From contig JAILZF010000003.1 of assembly GCA_023512635.1 (NCBI GenBank), forward strand, positions 1-36,384: a stretch of 36,384 nucleotides of DNA. Reading direction: 5' to 3'. The notes under the pieces were generated by a model. The model was not told where the DNA came from and did no database searches. It was given only the letters and a program-made list of their open reading frames with translations. The DNA comes from Alicyclobacillus sp. (GTDB lineage: Bacteria; Bacillota; Bacilli; Alicyclobacillales; Alicyclobacillaceae). Below, in pieces: positions 25,378 to 34,730 of this stretch. How positions within the stretch are numbered: position 1 is the first letter of the stretch; every line of letters begins with the position of its first letter. The translations under genes and the position numbers were made by a program.

Positions 25378-27201
25378 ATGTACCCAGCCGATGACGAGGG
25401 TCCCACAGAACGGAAGACCCGCAGGGTCTTGCCAGAGACTTGTCCGCTTGAGGTGTTGGAGCGCATCTCCGACGGGTACTTTGCGCTCGATACCGAATGG
25501 CGCTTTACATACATCAACCCTGCTGGCTGCCGCCTGTTGCGGCGCAGGCGTGAGGAATTGCTCGGTCAATGCGTGTGGGACGAGTTTGCGGAGGCGCGCG
25601 ACACGCTCTTTTGGCGGGAGTACCACCGCGCCATGGCGGAGAACGTTCCTGTTCGCTTTACGGAATACTACGCCCCGTTGGCCACTTGGTACGAGGCGCG
25701 CGCCTACCCCAGTGAGGCCGGCTTGGCCGTCTACTTCCTCGACGTGACCGACACGGTGGAGCTGCACAAACGCGATCAACTGGTGCAGCACGCCCAACGG
25801 ATTGCCCATCTCGGCATTTGGGAGTGGGACATCGTCAACGATACCATCCTTTGGTCAGAAGGCGCCCGGCGCATCGGCCACCACCCCATCGCCAGCGGAC
25901 GGTTGCACGATTTCCTGGAACACATGGTGCACCCGGAAGACCGCGACGCCGTCCGTACAGCCTTGGCGGCGGCCCTGCGCGGGCACCCGTACGACATCGA
26001 GTACCGCTTTCTGCGTCCCAGCGGCGAGGTACGCTTCGTTCACTCCCAAGGAGAAGTGTGGTTTGACCCGTCAGGCCGGGCGCAGGCCATGATTGGCGTC
26101 GCGTACGACGTGACGCAGCGTAAGCGCGCAGAACAGCAGCTGCGCGAAAGCCAGGAGCGCTATGAGGCCGTGATCCAGTCGGTGCGCGACGGCATCATCG
26201 TGATCGACGAAGAAGGAAAGGTTCTCACCTGGAACCGTGGTGCGGAGCTGATCCTCGGCTATCCGGCCAAGGAGCGGCTGGGCCGGCCGCTGGCCGACAT
26301 CATCCCGGAGCGCTGGCGCGCCGCCCACCAGGCGGGATTGCAAAACGCCGTGGCGAGCGGCAGGGTGTGCCACAGCGGCGTGCGGGAGGTCGTGGCCCGT
26401 CACCAAAACGGCGAAGAAGTGCCTCTGGAGTTAACAGTGAGCGCCTGGCAGGCCAGCGGTCGCACCTACTTTACAGGCGTCATCCGCGATATCCGCGAAC
26501 GCAAGCACACCGAACGGTTGCTGGTGCAGGCAGAGAAGCTGTCAGCGGTGGGACAGTTGGCTGCTGGCATTGCCCATGAGATCCGCAACCCCTTGACCGC
26601 TTTGAAAGGCTTTCTACAGTGGCTGCAAACGCGTTATCCGGACGTGCCAGAACGTTATTTTGACCTGTTGCTGGGGGAAATCAGCCGGATTGAAGCCATC
26701 ACCAATGAGCTGTTGGCCCTGGCCAAACCCCGGGACGAGGCGTTTCGTGTGCATAACCTCGGCAGCGTACTGGAGAGTGTGGTGGCGGTCTTGGCGAGCG
26801 AAGCGCTGTTACATAACATCAACATCCGCACCGAGCTGTCCCCTGCCCCGCCGGTCTTGGCGGAAGAGCACCAATTGAAACAGGTGTTTGTCAACCTGCT
26901 GAAAAACGCGATGGAAGCCATGCCGGGCGGAGGGGAGGTGACGGTACGCCTTAGCAGCGCCCGTGGCGAGGTGCGGGTGGACGTAGAAGACAACGGTACC
27001 GGCATGCCGCCGGAGGTCGTGGACCGTTTGGGCGATCCGTTTTTCACCACCAAGCCAGGCGGCACGGGTCTAGGCTGGATGGTGACACGGCGGATTATCG
27101 AACACCATCGGGGTGAGATTGCAGTGGAAAGCTCCCTCGGCGCTGGCACTCGGGTCACGGTGCGCCTGCCCGCTGCTGCTCATCCGGCATCCGAGCAGTG
27201 A
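25378..27201 (+). CDS. multi-PAS sensor histidine kinase (no TM segment evident)
   Basis: Several PAS regions (LERISDGYFALDTEWRFTYINPAGCRLL; IQSVRDGIIVIDEEGKVLTWNRGAELILGY), HisKA box GIAHEIRNPLTALKGFLQWLQ, HATPase NLLKNAMEAMPGGG, DNGTGMPPEVVDRLGDPFFTTKPGGTGLGW. Start ATG 25378, 3 nt after the mocA stop. Confidence 0.93.
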   Translation: MYPADDEGPTERKTRRVLPETCPLEVLERISDGYFALDTEWRFTYINPAGCRLLRRRREELLGQCVWDEFAEARDTLFWREYHRAMAENVPVRFTEYYAPLATWYEARAYPSEAGLAVYFLDVTDTVELHKRDQLVQHAQRIAHLGIWEWDIVNDTILWSEGARRIGHHPIASGRLHDFLEHMVHPEDRDAVRTALAAALRGHPYDIEYRFLRPSGEVRFVHSQGEVWFDPSGRAQAMIGVAYDVTQRKRAEQQLRESQERYEAVIQSVRDGIIVIDEEGKVLTWNRGAELILGYPAKERLGRPLADIIPERWRAAHQAGLQNAVASGRVCHSGVREVVARHQNGEEVPLELTVSAWQASGRTYFTGVIRDIRERKHTERLLVQAEKLSAVGQLAAGIAHEIRNPLTALKGFLQWLQTRYPDVPERYFDLLLGEISRIEAITNELLALAKPRDEAFRVHNLGSVLESVVAVLASEALLHNINIRTELSPAPPVLAEEHQLKQVFVNLLKNAMEAMPGGGEVTVRLSSARGEVRVDVEDNGTGMPPEVVDRLGDPFFTTKPGGTGLGWMVTRRIIEHHRGEIAVESSLGAGTRVTVRLPAAAHPASEQ

Positions 27202-27224
27202 CCTGCCGCGAGACCCCGCTGGGG

Positions 27225-28568
27225 TCACCCGGAGGCGGGTGGCAGGTTGGACGCCTCCTGGGTCTCTGCCAGCCCCAACCCGCTCACCCGCAGGTGCACC
27301 CAGGCGGCGTTGGCCAAGTACAACAACATGGTCAAACCGAGCATGGCGCGAATCCCGAACACCGCTGCCCCCGCGCCGCCTGCCAGCGGTCCGGCAAAGC
27401 TGCCGAGGAACGTAGCGCTGGAGGTGAATCCGTAGACCTGACCACGCTGCTCGGGTGGGGTCATACGCCCAATCCAGGCGTTGGCTGTCGGAATGATGCC
27501 GCCAACAAACAAGCCCAGGCCAAACCGCGCCAGGATCAACACCCACAGGTTTGGGGCGAACGCTTGCGGCAGGTAGCACAGGCCGGCGCCAACCAGCGTG
27601 ATCGTCAACATACGGCGGTAGCCCCAGCGGTCGCTGCGCTGCCCGAGCAGTGGGGAGGCCACCAAGCCGGCCAGGCCGGTGGCTGCAAACACCAGGCCGG
27701 AATACGTCGCCAGATGACGGTCGCGGCCGGCCAGTTCTTCGACAAACACCGGCAGCACAGGCTGGATGCTCATCACCGAGAACTGAGCTAAAAACAACAC
27801 CACAAACATGACGCGCAGCGGCTTGAGCGCGCGCACCGCAGCAAACTGGGCCACAAGGCCCGGCTTGCGGCGAGCATCGCTCTCCGGTTGCCGCACCTCA
27901 TGGACGCCAACCAGCGCCAGGAGGAACGCCACCAAACCGAGTGCCGCGGTCAGGAAGAAGACGGCACGGTAGCTGTGCACCCAGTCGGACACCAGGCCCC
28001 CCGCCAGCGGACCCACGAGCGAGCCGATCATCGCCGAAGACTGCAGCCAGCCTAAGGCAAAACCCAGCCGCTTTTCCGGCGTGACCGACGCTACCAATGA
28101 CACTGCGGTGGCCGAAAAGCCGGCAAACGCCCCTTGCAAGACGCGTGTTATCAACAATTCCCAGACGTTTTGCGCCAAGCCCATGAGCGCAAAAAACACC
28201 GCGACCGCAAAGGTCGTCCGCAACACCATGAGTTTACGCCCTTTGCGGTCCCCTAGGGCGCCCCACAACGGAGAGACGATGGCCATCATCACGAAGTTGG
28301 CGCTCTGCAACAACCCTGCCCAGATGTCTACCGCGGCCGGGTTGCGTACTCCAATTTGCTCAAGGTACAGGGCCAAGAACGGCGCCGTACTCGTAAACGC
28401 CATCATCATGACCCCTTGAACGGCGCACATCACAGCCAAGGTCCGGCGCCAAGGCAAGCGCGCCGCTGACCCTAAACCGTGGGTGGCCTGACGGTCCGGG
28501 TGATCTTGACTGTCGCGGGGTTCGCTGATCTCCTGCTGCTGTGCGTCTTGCTCTGATGTACGCTGCAC
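27225..28568 (-). CDS. MFS multidrug-type transporter
   Basis: 12-TM pattern; SPLWGALGDRKGRKLMVLRT, RVLQGAFAGFSATAVSLVASVTPEKRLGFALGWLQSSAMIGSLVGPLAGGLVSD. GTG 28568 after GGAGGGAAC. Confidence 0.9.
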   Translation of the reverse strand: MQRTSEQDAQQQEISEPRDSQDHPDRQATHGLGSAARLPWRRTLAVMCAVQGVMMMAFTSTAPFLALYLEQIGVRNPAAVDIWAGLLQSANFVMMAIVSPLWGALGDRKGRKLMVLRTTFAVAVFFALMGLAQNVWELLITRVLQGAFAGFSATAVSLVASVTPEKRLGFALGWLQSSAMIGSLVGPLAGGLVSDWVHSYRAVFFLTAALGLVAFLLALVGVHEVRQPESDARRKPGLVAQFAAVRALKPLRVMFVVLFLAQFSVMSIQPVLPVFVEELAGRDRHLATYSGLVFAATGLAGLVASPLLGQRSDRWGYRRMLTITLVGAGLCYLPQAFAPNLWVLILARFGLGLFVGGIIPTANAWIGRMTPPEQRGQVYGFTSSATFLGSFAGPLAGGAGAAVFGIRAMLGLTMLLYLANAAWVHLRVSGLGLAETQEASNLPPASG

Positions 28569-28593
28569 ACCGTTCCCTCCTTCCCCCATTTTC

Positions 28594-28620
28594 AGGGTTG
28601 TTTCGAGAAGTTTCAACCCT
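28594..28620. promoter_or_regulatory. inverted repeat upstream of the MFS gene, possible operator
   Basis: AGGGTTG-TTTCGAGAAGTTT-CAACCCT, 26 nt upstream of the GTG start. Confidence 0.35.
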
Positions 28621-28830
28621 CGAAGTTTTGTTGGCTTTCTCTTGGTCTCTGTAAATCTCTCGCGCAACCCCTGCAAAAGTTTTATAATTGCGGTGTAACT
28701 TGCCCAGCCTGTCCCGCCAGCACGGCCGGTCAGGGGCCTGCGTGTGATCTCAGTCATACCTACGGCTGCTATGCGCGGTACAGTGGAGGTGGCGGATCAC
28801 CGCCGACAACGACGAAAGGGGAGCAGAACC

Positions 28831-29067
28831 ATGGCTTTTGTCATTACTTCGCCCTGCATTGGAGAAAAGGCCGCAGAGTGCGTCGAAGTCTGCCCTGTCG
28901 ACGCCATTCACGACGCGGGGGAAACCTACTTGATTGACCCGGATACCTGCATCGACTGCGGTGCGTGCGAACCGGTCTGCCCGGTTACCGCCATCTTCCA
29001 GGAAGATTTCGTCCCAGACGAAGAGAAAGAGTGGATTGAAATCAACCGCCGTTTCTTCCAAAAGTAA
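28831..29067 (+). CDS. ferredoxin (7Fe/8Fe bacterial type)
   Basis: CIGEKAAECVEVCPVDAI ... CIDCGACEPVCPVTAI; RBS AAAGGGGAG before ATG. Confidence 0.95.
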   Translation: MAFVITSPCIGEKAAECVEVCPVDAIHDAGETYLIDPDTCIDCGACEPVCPVTAIFQEDFVPDEEKEWIEINRRFFQK

Positions 29068-29155
29068 TCGGTGTCTGTGAGGTTGCCAGCGTTGAATGTA
29101 AAAACCTGGCACATCCGTATATCACGGCGGAGCTTTCGCAGTCCTGGTAAGGCCA

Positions 29156-29202
29156 TCAAAGCCTTGGGGTGAGTACCTAGCCGCGTACCCCCAAGGCTTT
29201 GA
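29156..29202. terminator. long hairpin downstream of ferredoxin
   Basis: TCAAAGCCTTGGGG ... CCCCAAGGCTTTGA (14 bp), inner GTAC/GTAC; no clear T-run. Confidence 0.6.
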
Positions 29203-29283
29203 GTATCTTGCTGGGTGTATTGCTCGATAGGTTCTTACCTTTCGATCTTGGTGACTTGGTTGATTGTCACCTTGCACGAGAGA

Positions 29284-29484
29284 TTACTTTGCCCGCGGAG
29301 CGCTGGTAAAACCGACTTGGCGATGTGTACCATCACAAAACGGCTTGTTATTGGACTGTCCGCAACGGCAAAGGGAAAATGACTCCTTGTGCTCAAACTC
29401 ATTCCCCTCTGCATCCACCAGTTTGACCGGACCTTCAATGCGATAGGACCCGTTGTCATTTACTTTAATCACTACATCCGCCAT
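29284..29484 (-). CDS. CDGSH-type iron-sulfur protein
   Basis: MADVVIKVNDNGSYRIEGPVKLVDAEGNEFEHKESFSLCRCGQSNNKPFCDGTHRQVGF; CxC...CDGTH motif. ATG 29484 after GGAGGTGG. Confidence 0.92.
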   Translation of the reverse strand: MADVVIKVNDNGSYRIEGPVKLVDAEGNEFEHKESFSLCRCGQSNNKPFCDGTHRQVGFTSAPRAK

Positions 29485-29696
29485 GTGCATCCACCTCCAC
29501 TTGAGAACAATGTTCCAGGAAGCTGCCACGTGCTCGTCCTGGTGACACTATCCTACCACATCTTCCAGTCGTTTTTCCTTGACCTCCACGCCCGCCGCTG
29601 CCATGATGACACCCCGCGGCCTGGGCCACCGCCGCGTGAGCCGCTCCACAAGGCGTGATCCACAGCCGCGGCGGCCTCATCTTCCGGCTTAGCACC

Positions 29697-31997
29697 CTAG
29701 CACCCGCCTCGGCCCTGATCCGCCTTCCGAATGCCCCCGTCACCCTCAACTCTCCAAAAGCCCCCTCTCTCTATCCCCTGTTGCAGCAGCGGTGAAGGTT
29801 CCCCCGTGTACTGAATCCACAGCCGGTGGAGCGCACGTGTACACCCTACATACAGCAATTTTGCCGCCAGCAGATGTTGCTGGTAGTTTTGAGCATCCAC
29901 ATCGGTCAACAACACGGCATCAAACTCCAATCCCTTCGCCAAGTACACTGGCAAGACTGAGACTCCGCCCGTGTAGGATGCGTCCTCCGGGCCTAGCCGC
30001 TTAGCCGTCAGTCCCGCCGCCTGTAAGGCCTCTACGTAACCGTCACAGTCCTCCTCAGTGCGCGTCAAGAGTGCGACCGTCCGCGCCTGCGCAGCCATCT
30101 GTCGAATCGCTGCCACAGCCCGTTCATACCGCTCAGCAGCCGCCACTGCCTGCACCGTGACGGGTTCCCCGCTGCGAAACACAGGCCTTGCTGCCACAAA
30201 TGGGCCGAACGGCCGTAACAACGCATGAGCAAACTCGATGATCTCCATCGTCGAACGGTAGCTGACATCTAACTGCACATAACTGCGCTTATCCTCTGGA
30301 AACAACGTGATGAGCGGCTCCCACTGCTCCACCCCTTGGTACGTGTGAATGCTCTGCGCGAGATCGCCCAGCACCGTGACCGATTGGCTTGGGCAGTACT
30401 GCAAGACCACTGCCAACTGACACGGTGACCAATCCTGCGCTTCATCAATGACCACATGGTCAAACCGTTCTTCTGCCGCCACCCCTGCCAAACGGGACTG
30501 CAAGTACACCAGCGGCGCCAAGTCTTCAACGTCCACCAACCAGCGTACACGACGCTTGGTACCCGCCCGATACCACTGCTGTCCAAGCGGCGGTGCATCA
30601 GGCAAGGCTTCCGCCAACAGCTCCTGGTATACCTTCACCGGTGATAGCTCTGGCCAGCGCGCTTGGTACGAGCGCAAGCGCGACGCTGCCTGTCGCTTGC
30701 GCTGGCTAGCGGGTTGACCCCCTTGCCGGCGCAATTCCGTTTCGTACCAGCGCTTCATCCGCGCTAGCACGCGTTGGCGCCGCTGCAGCGGCGGTTCTGC
30801 CGCCAAGTCACGCCACCACTGGCGAACCGTGGCTTCTTTCAAAACAGCCCCGTCCCACGGCACGAAATCGCCGCTTGGCGACCAAGCGTCAGCGAGTGCC
30901 TGTAACTTCTCCTCCACTCGCTGCAGCCAAGCCAACGACGACTTGTAACGCACCACTTCAAATTCTGCCGGCAACGCGTCGTCACCCCTCGGGGCAAACC
31001 AACGGGCCAGGCGATCCGCTGCCGGCCGCACCACCACCGCGTGCTGCAGCCGATCCATCGCCCACTGCATAAAGGTCGTCTGCTGGATATCCCCCACACC
31101 CAGTTCTGGCAAAACCTCAGAAATGTAGTCCACAAACAACGCACTAGGTGCAAAAATCACCATCCGGTCTGCGCGTACCCGCTCGGCGTCCCGGTAGAGC
31201 AGATAAGCCAGTCGGTGCAGCGCTACCGTCGTCTTACCACTGCCTGCCACCCCCTGGATCACCAAGGCCCTGTCCCGCGGTGCGCGAATGATCCGGTCCT
31301 GTTCTGCCTGAATGGTGGCCACGATATCTCGCAACCGATGATCGCGCTGCTCTGACAAACGATAGAGCAGGTACGTATCTCCGCCACTGTGTACCGTCTG
31401 TCCGCGCCGGTAACTTTCTACCACATGCTGCAACGCCCCGTCGCGCACCTCCAGGTTGCGCTTGCGATGCACCTGCCCGCGCACCAGCCCTGACGGGGCT
31501 TCGTAGGCCACATTCTCTTGACCCGCGAACGAATAGAACAGACTCGCCACGGGGGCACGCCAATCGACCACCAGGCGTTCGCCCGTGGCACTGTGCTCCA
31601 CCCCTCGCTTGCCGATATACAAGGCGATGGGGTAGTCATGGCCCTCCTCTTGAAAATCCAGTCGGCCAAAGTACGGTTCCCGCACCACCTTCTCCAGTTC
31701 ACGCAAGCGCTGTTCACGCAAGTGCGAGACCACCTGTTCGGCCACCTCTTCAGCCGTTAAGGCCTCGTCTCTGTCGCGTTCGTCCAACGCGGATAGATGG
31801 CGCGCGGCCACCCATCGCTCCATCATATGGTTGACCTTCTCTTGCACGTCGCGCAGGTGGGCCGCTTCCTCCAACCACACCGCTTGGTCATCTGCATCAA
31901 GTGACTTGGGGTCAAGCTCGTGTGGTCCATTCACTTGCAAAGTGGGTGCAGCGGAAAGCGCACTGTCCGGTTGTTGCGCTTGCTGTGCCATGCGCAT
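29697..31997 (-). CDS. helD: UvrD/Rep-like helicase of the HelD (RNA polymerase-associated) type
   Basis: N-terminal coiled-coil region, VVDWRAPVASLFYSF, VIQGVAGSGKTTVALHRLAYLLY (Walker A), HVVIDEAQDWSPCQLAVV (Walker B), LLTDVDAQNYQ. Confidence 0.88.
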   Translation of the reverse strand: MRMAQQAQQPDSALSAAPTLQVNGPHELDPKSLDADDQAVWLEEAAHLRDVQEKVNHMMERWVAARHLSALDERDRDEALTAEEVAEQVVSHLREQRLRELEKVVREPYFGRLDFQEEGHDYPIALYIGKRGVEHSATGERLVVDWRAPVASLFYSFAGQENVAYEAPSGLVRGQVHRKRNLEVRDGALQHVVESYRRGQTVHSGGDTYLLYRLSEQRDHRLRDIVATIQAEQDRIIRAPRDRALVIQGVAGSGKTTVALHRLAYLLYRDAERVRADRMVIFAPSALFVDYISEVLPELGVGDIQQTTFMQWAMDRLQHAVVVRPAADRLARWFAPRGDDALPAEFEVVRYKSSLAWLQRVEEKLQALADAWSPSGDFVPWDGAVLKEATVRQWWRDLAAEPPLQRRQRVLARMKRWYETELRRQGGQPASQRKRQAASRLRSYQARWPELSPVKVYQELLAEALPDAPPLGQQWYRAGTKRRVRWLVDVEDLAPLVYLQSRLAGVAAEERFDHVVIDEAQDWSPCQLAVVLQYCPSQSVTVLGDLAQSIHTYQGVEQWEPLITLFPEDKRSYVQLDVSYRSTMEIIEFAHALLRPFGPFVAARPVFRSGEPVTVQAVAAAERYERAVAAIRQMAAQARTVALLTRTEEDCDGYVEALQAAGLTAKRLGPEDASYTGGVSVLPVYLAKGLEFDAVLLTDVDAQNYQQHLLAAKLLYVGCTRALHRLWIQYTGEPSPLLQQGIERGGFWRVEGDGGIRKADQGRGGC

Positions 31998-32037
31998 TCC
32001 TCCGTACCTCCTGGTTTGCTGGAAATCACATTATACG

Positions 32038-32550
32038 TCAGAGAATATCCGTCCCGCCAGTCGGCCCGCTCAGTCCTCTGGCTGCAGAGTCTGGCGGGAC
32101 CACCAAGACAGGTACACGGGCTTGGTGCAAGACACCGGAACTCACACTCCCTAAGAACCAGCGCTGAACCCGCTGCAACGCCCCGTGACCATGCCGCCCT
32201 AACACCACCAAATCAGCCTGGATTTCCTCGGCGATGCGACAGATGGTCGCCACCGGTACCCCGGGCACCGCACGAAACTGCCAACGGCCTGCACACTCGG
32301 CCAACAGGTCGGCCAACATGGCACGCACCTGCTCAATCCGTTTGGCTTCCTCCGCCAGGATGGGATCTGCTACTTGCGTTTCCGCGGGGAAGGGTGGCAC
32401 CGGCGTCACGTACAAGGCGGTCAAACGTACACCAGGATACGCTTGCAGACATCCTGCCGTCCACCGAGCAGCTGCAGCCGCTCCGCTCGAACCGTCTGCT
32501 GCCAACAATATGTGGGTCAACCAACCAGAGGAGGATTCCCGTGGAGGCAT
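32038..32550 (-). CDS. universal stress protein (UspA family)
   Basis: HILLAADGSSGAAAAARWT, ADLVVLGRHGHGALQRVQRWFLGSVSSGVLHQARVPVLVVP; RBS GAAGGAGAA. Confidence 0.9.
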   Translation of the reverse strand: MPPRESSSGWLTHILLAADGSSGAAAAARWTAGCLQAYPGVRLTALYVTPVPPFPAETQVADPILAEEAKRIEQVRAMLADLLAECAGRWQFRAVPGVPVATICRIAEEIQADLVVLGRHGHGALQRVQRWFLGSVSSGVLHQARVPVLVVPPDSAARGLSGPTGGTDIL

Positions 32551-32843
32551 ACGCTTGGTTCTCCTTCCGCATTCACCAGGCCGCTACACCCTGGGATATT
32601 GTTGTTTTATCTATCAACTTCTTCCTCCGATATAGAATTTCCCTACTTTACGAATGCGAATGCTTCTCCTAGAATTCAGACAGGAAACACCAACAGCGCA
32701 GGCGTTCCTGGTGACTGGATCCTCGGTCAGACACAGAGAACCCTCTCAAGAGGGACAGGCCGGCTGGTGAACTGCCGTTTTGGCATGCCGCCGCGCTGCG
32801 GAACCTCAGCGTTGTTTCGCCAGAAAAGGGGGATTGCATCCAG

Positions 32844-33899
32844 ATGTTGCGGAAGACAAGTATGCTCGCAGTGGCGAGCGCGGCGGTCTTGTTAGCCGCC
32901 GGTTGCGGGGCAAACAGCGGAGCACCCGCCAGCAATGCAAACAGTGGGGGGAACGGTCATGCAGCGGAGTCTGCCAGCCCGCCCGCCAGCGGCAATCCCA
33001 ATTTCCCAACCCACACCATCACCCTGATTGTCCCTGATAACCCAGGCGGGTCGATGGACACCTCGGGTCGTATCCTGGCTGAATACCTGCCCAAGTACTT
33101 GCCAAACCACCCGTCCGTCATCGTTAAAAACATGCCAGGCGGCAATGACTCCGTCGGAATTAACACCGTACTGCAAGCAAAACCTGACGGTTACACCCTT
33201 GGCATCTTCCCGATGCCTGGCGTGATCGTCGGTCCCTACTTCGGTTCCGGTCAGTACGACATGACCAAGATGGAATGGCTGGGAGAAACGTTTGACCAAG
33301 GCTATGTGTTTGTCGTCTCTAGTAAGTCGAACATCCACAACCTGAAAGACCTGCAATCGCACAAAAACCTGAAAATCAGCGTCACAGGTGCCACCACCTC
33401 GCCAGGCATTGCTGTCATCGAAACCATGAAAGCGCTCAACACCCCGTTTACGCTGGTCCCCTCCAAAGGCAGCTCGCAGAGTGTGTTGGCGGTTTCGCAG
33501 GGTGCGGTAGACGCCACGGTCTACCCGTATTCAGCGGTTGGCCAAGCCATCCAGAGCGGCATGGCCCAACCCCTGTTCGTCTACACAGACAAACGCTTGC
33601 CTCAGTTGCCAAACACACCGACAATTGCTGAACTGGGCCACCCTGAACTAACCAATGTGATCAGTACGCGCGGCGACGTAGCCACCACGCCAGGTGTGCC
33701 CAGCGACATCGTCGATATCTTGCGCAAAGCCATCCAGCAGACCGCGCAGGACCCTGACTACCAGGCGAAGATGAACGCCGCCAACCTGACACCACAATTC
33801 ACCGACGGGGCAACCTTGCAAACACAGGTTGAGAAAGACGCCGAAGCCCTGAAAAAAGACGTCCCTGACATCCAGGCGTACGTCAAACAAGAAAAGTAA
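32844..33899 (+). CDS. TctC/Bug-type tripartite tricarboxylate transporter substrate-binding lipoprotein
   Basis: Signal peptide with LAAGC lipobox; THTITLIVPDNPGGSMDTSGRILAEYL..., VKNMPGGNDSVGINTVLQAKPDGYTLGI. Confidence 0.88.
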   Translation: MLRKTSMLAVASAAVLLAAGCGANSGAPASNANSGGNGHAAESASPPASGNPNFPTHTITLIVPDNPGGSMDTSGRILAEYLPKYLPNHPSVIVKNMPGGNDSVGINTVLQAKPDGYTLGIFPMPGVIVGPYFGSGQYDMTKMEWLGETFDQGYVFVVSSKSNIHNLKDLQSHKNLKISVTGATTSPGIAVIETMKALNTPFTLVPSKGSSQSVLAVSQGAVDATVYPYSAVGQAIQSGMAQPLFVYTDKRLPQLPNTPTIAELGHPELTNVISTRGDVATTPGVPSDIVDILRKAIQQTAQDPDYQAKMNAANLTPQFTDGATLQTQVEKDAEALKKDVPDIQAYVKQEK

Positions 33900-33906
33900 A
33901 AAACGC

Positions 33907-33939
33907 GAGCGGGCCACAAATCTGGCTTGGCCCCCGCTC
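33907..33939 (+). terminator. hairpin downstream of the TctC-like gene
   Basis: GAGCGGGCCA ... TGGCCCCCGCTC, imperfect. Confidence 0.5.
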
Positions 33940-33962
33940 CATCCATCCCGCACCGTCTAAAA

Positions 33963-33988
33963 AAGGAGGAGGCTGCCGCCTCCTCCTT
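33963..33988 (-). terminator. intrinsic terminator of the dioxygenase/aldolase operon
   Basis: AAGGAGGAGGC-TGCC-GCCTCCTCCTT perfect 11-bp stem; on the minus strand the 3' arm ends in a T6 run (plus-strand A6 at 33959-33964). Confidence 0.8.
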
Positions 33989-34002
33989 GCTGCAAAACCT
34001 GG

Positions 34003-34719
34003 TCAGTCATTGAGCAGACTCACGTAATAACGCCAGCGGCTCTCCGTGTTGCCGCCATCTCGCACCTGCTGCTCCAGGTCCTCACGCGACATACCCTGCG
34101 GCTGGCCGAGGATGTAACCGTACAAGGTCAGTTTCGCTTGGTGTTCCAGCCAGATGGCGTTGATTACGGCCTCTTCAACGCTGTGGCCGACGGTCACCAC
34201 GCCGTGGTTGCGCAGGTGAATGACGGTCGCATCGCCGAGTGTGCGCGCCACCGCCGCCCCTTGCTCGGTGGTGACAATTTTGACGGCAGACTCAAAGATC
34301 GGGATGTCCTTGGCGAGAACGGCTGCCATCACACCCTGCATGGGCAGAATGGGTTTGCGCAAGTCCCCAAACACGGTGGCAATGGGTTGGTGCGTGTGGA
34401 CAACCGCGCCAATATCCGGCCGCGCCTTGAAAATTTCCGTGTGCAGTTTGACCTCATCCGGAGGCCGCAGTCCGTCGTCAACCAACGGCCGGCCCTCCAG
34501 GTCCACCAGCACCACTTTGTCTGGCGTCATGTGCAGCAGGTTCCCCTGGTCCAGCCCGCGCGCCTTGATGAGCACGCAATCGGTCCCCGGAACGCGCGCA
34601 CTGACGTGCCCCAGGTAGTCCGAGAGCTCTAACTTCGCCAAAATCCGGCAACCTGTAGCCACTTTTTCCTTCAGGGACTGCAAGACTTCACTCGGGACCT
34701 CTCGCCAATCGATTGCCAA
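34003..34719 (-). CDS. class II aldolase/adducin family protein (possible aromatic-carboxylate decarboxylase)
   Basis: GNLLHMTPDKVVLVDLEG, KLHTEIFKARPDIGAVVHTHQPIATVFG, LRNHGVVTVGHSVEEAVINAIWLEHQAKL. Confidence 0.88.
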   Translation of the reverse strand: MAIDWREVPSEVLQSLKEKVATGCRILAKLELSDYLGHVSARVPGTDCVLIKARGLDQGNLLHMTPDKVVLVDLEGRPLVDDGLRPPDEVKLHTEIFKARPDIGAVVHTHQPIATVFGDLRKPILPMQGVMAAVLAKDIPIFESAVKIVTTEQGAAVARTLGDATVIHLRNHGVVTVGHSVEEAVINAIWLEHQAKLTLYGYILGQPQGMSREDLEQQVRDGGNTESRWRYYVSLLND

Positions 34720-34730
34720 GCCAACCCCTC

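Noticed and set aside
29697-32550. HelD-like helicase with UspA as a phage-defense pair
   Set aside because: The helicase matches HelD-type features, and UspA is a common stress gene; no nuclease or other effector is nearby.
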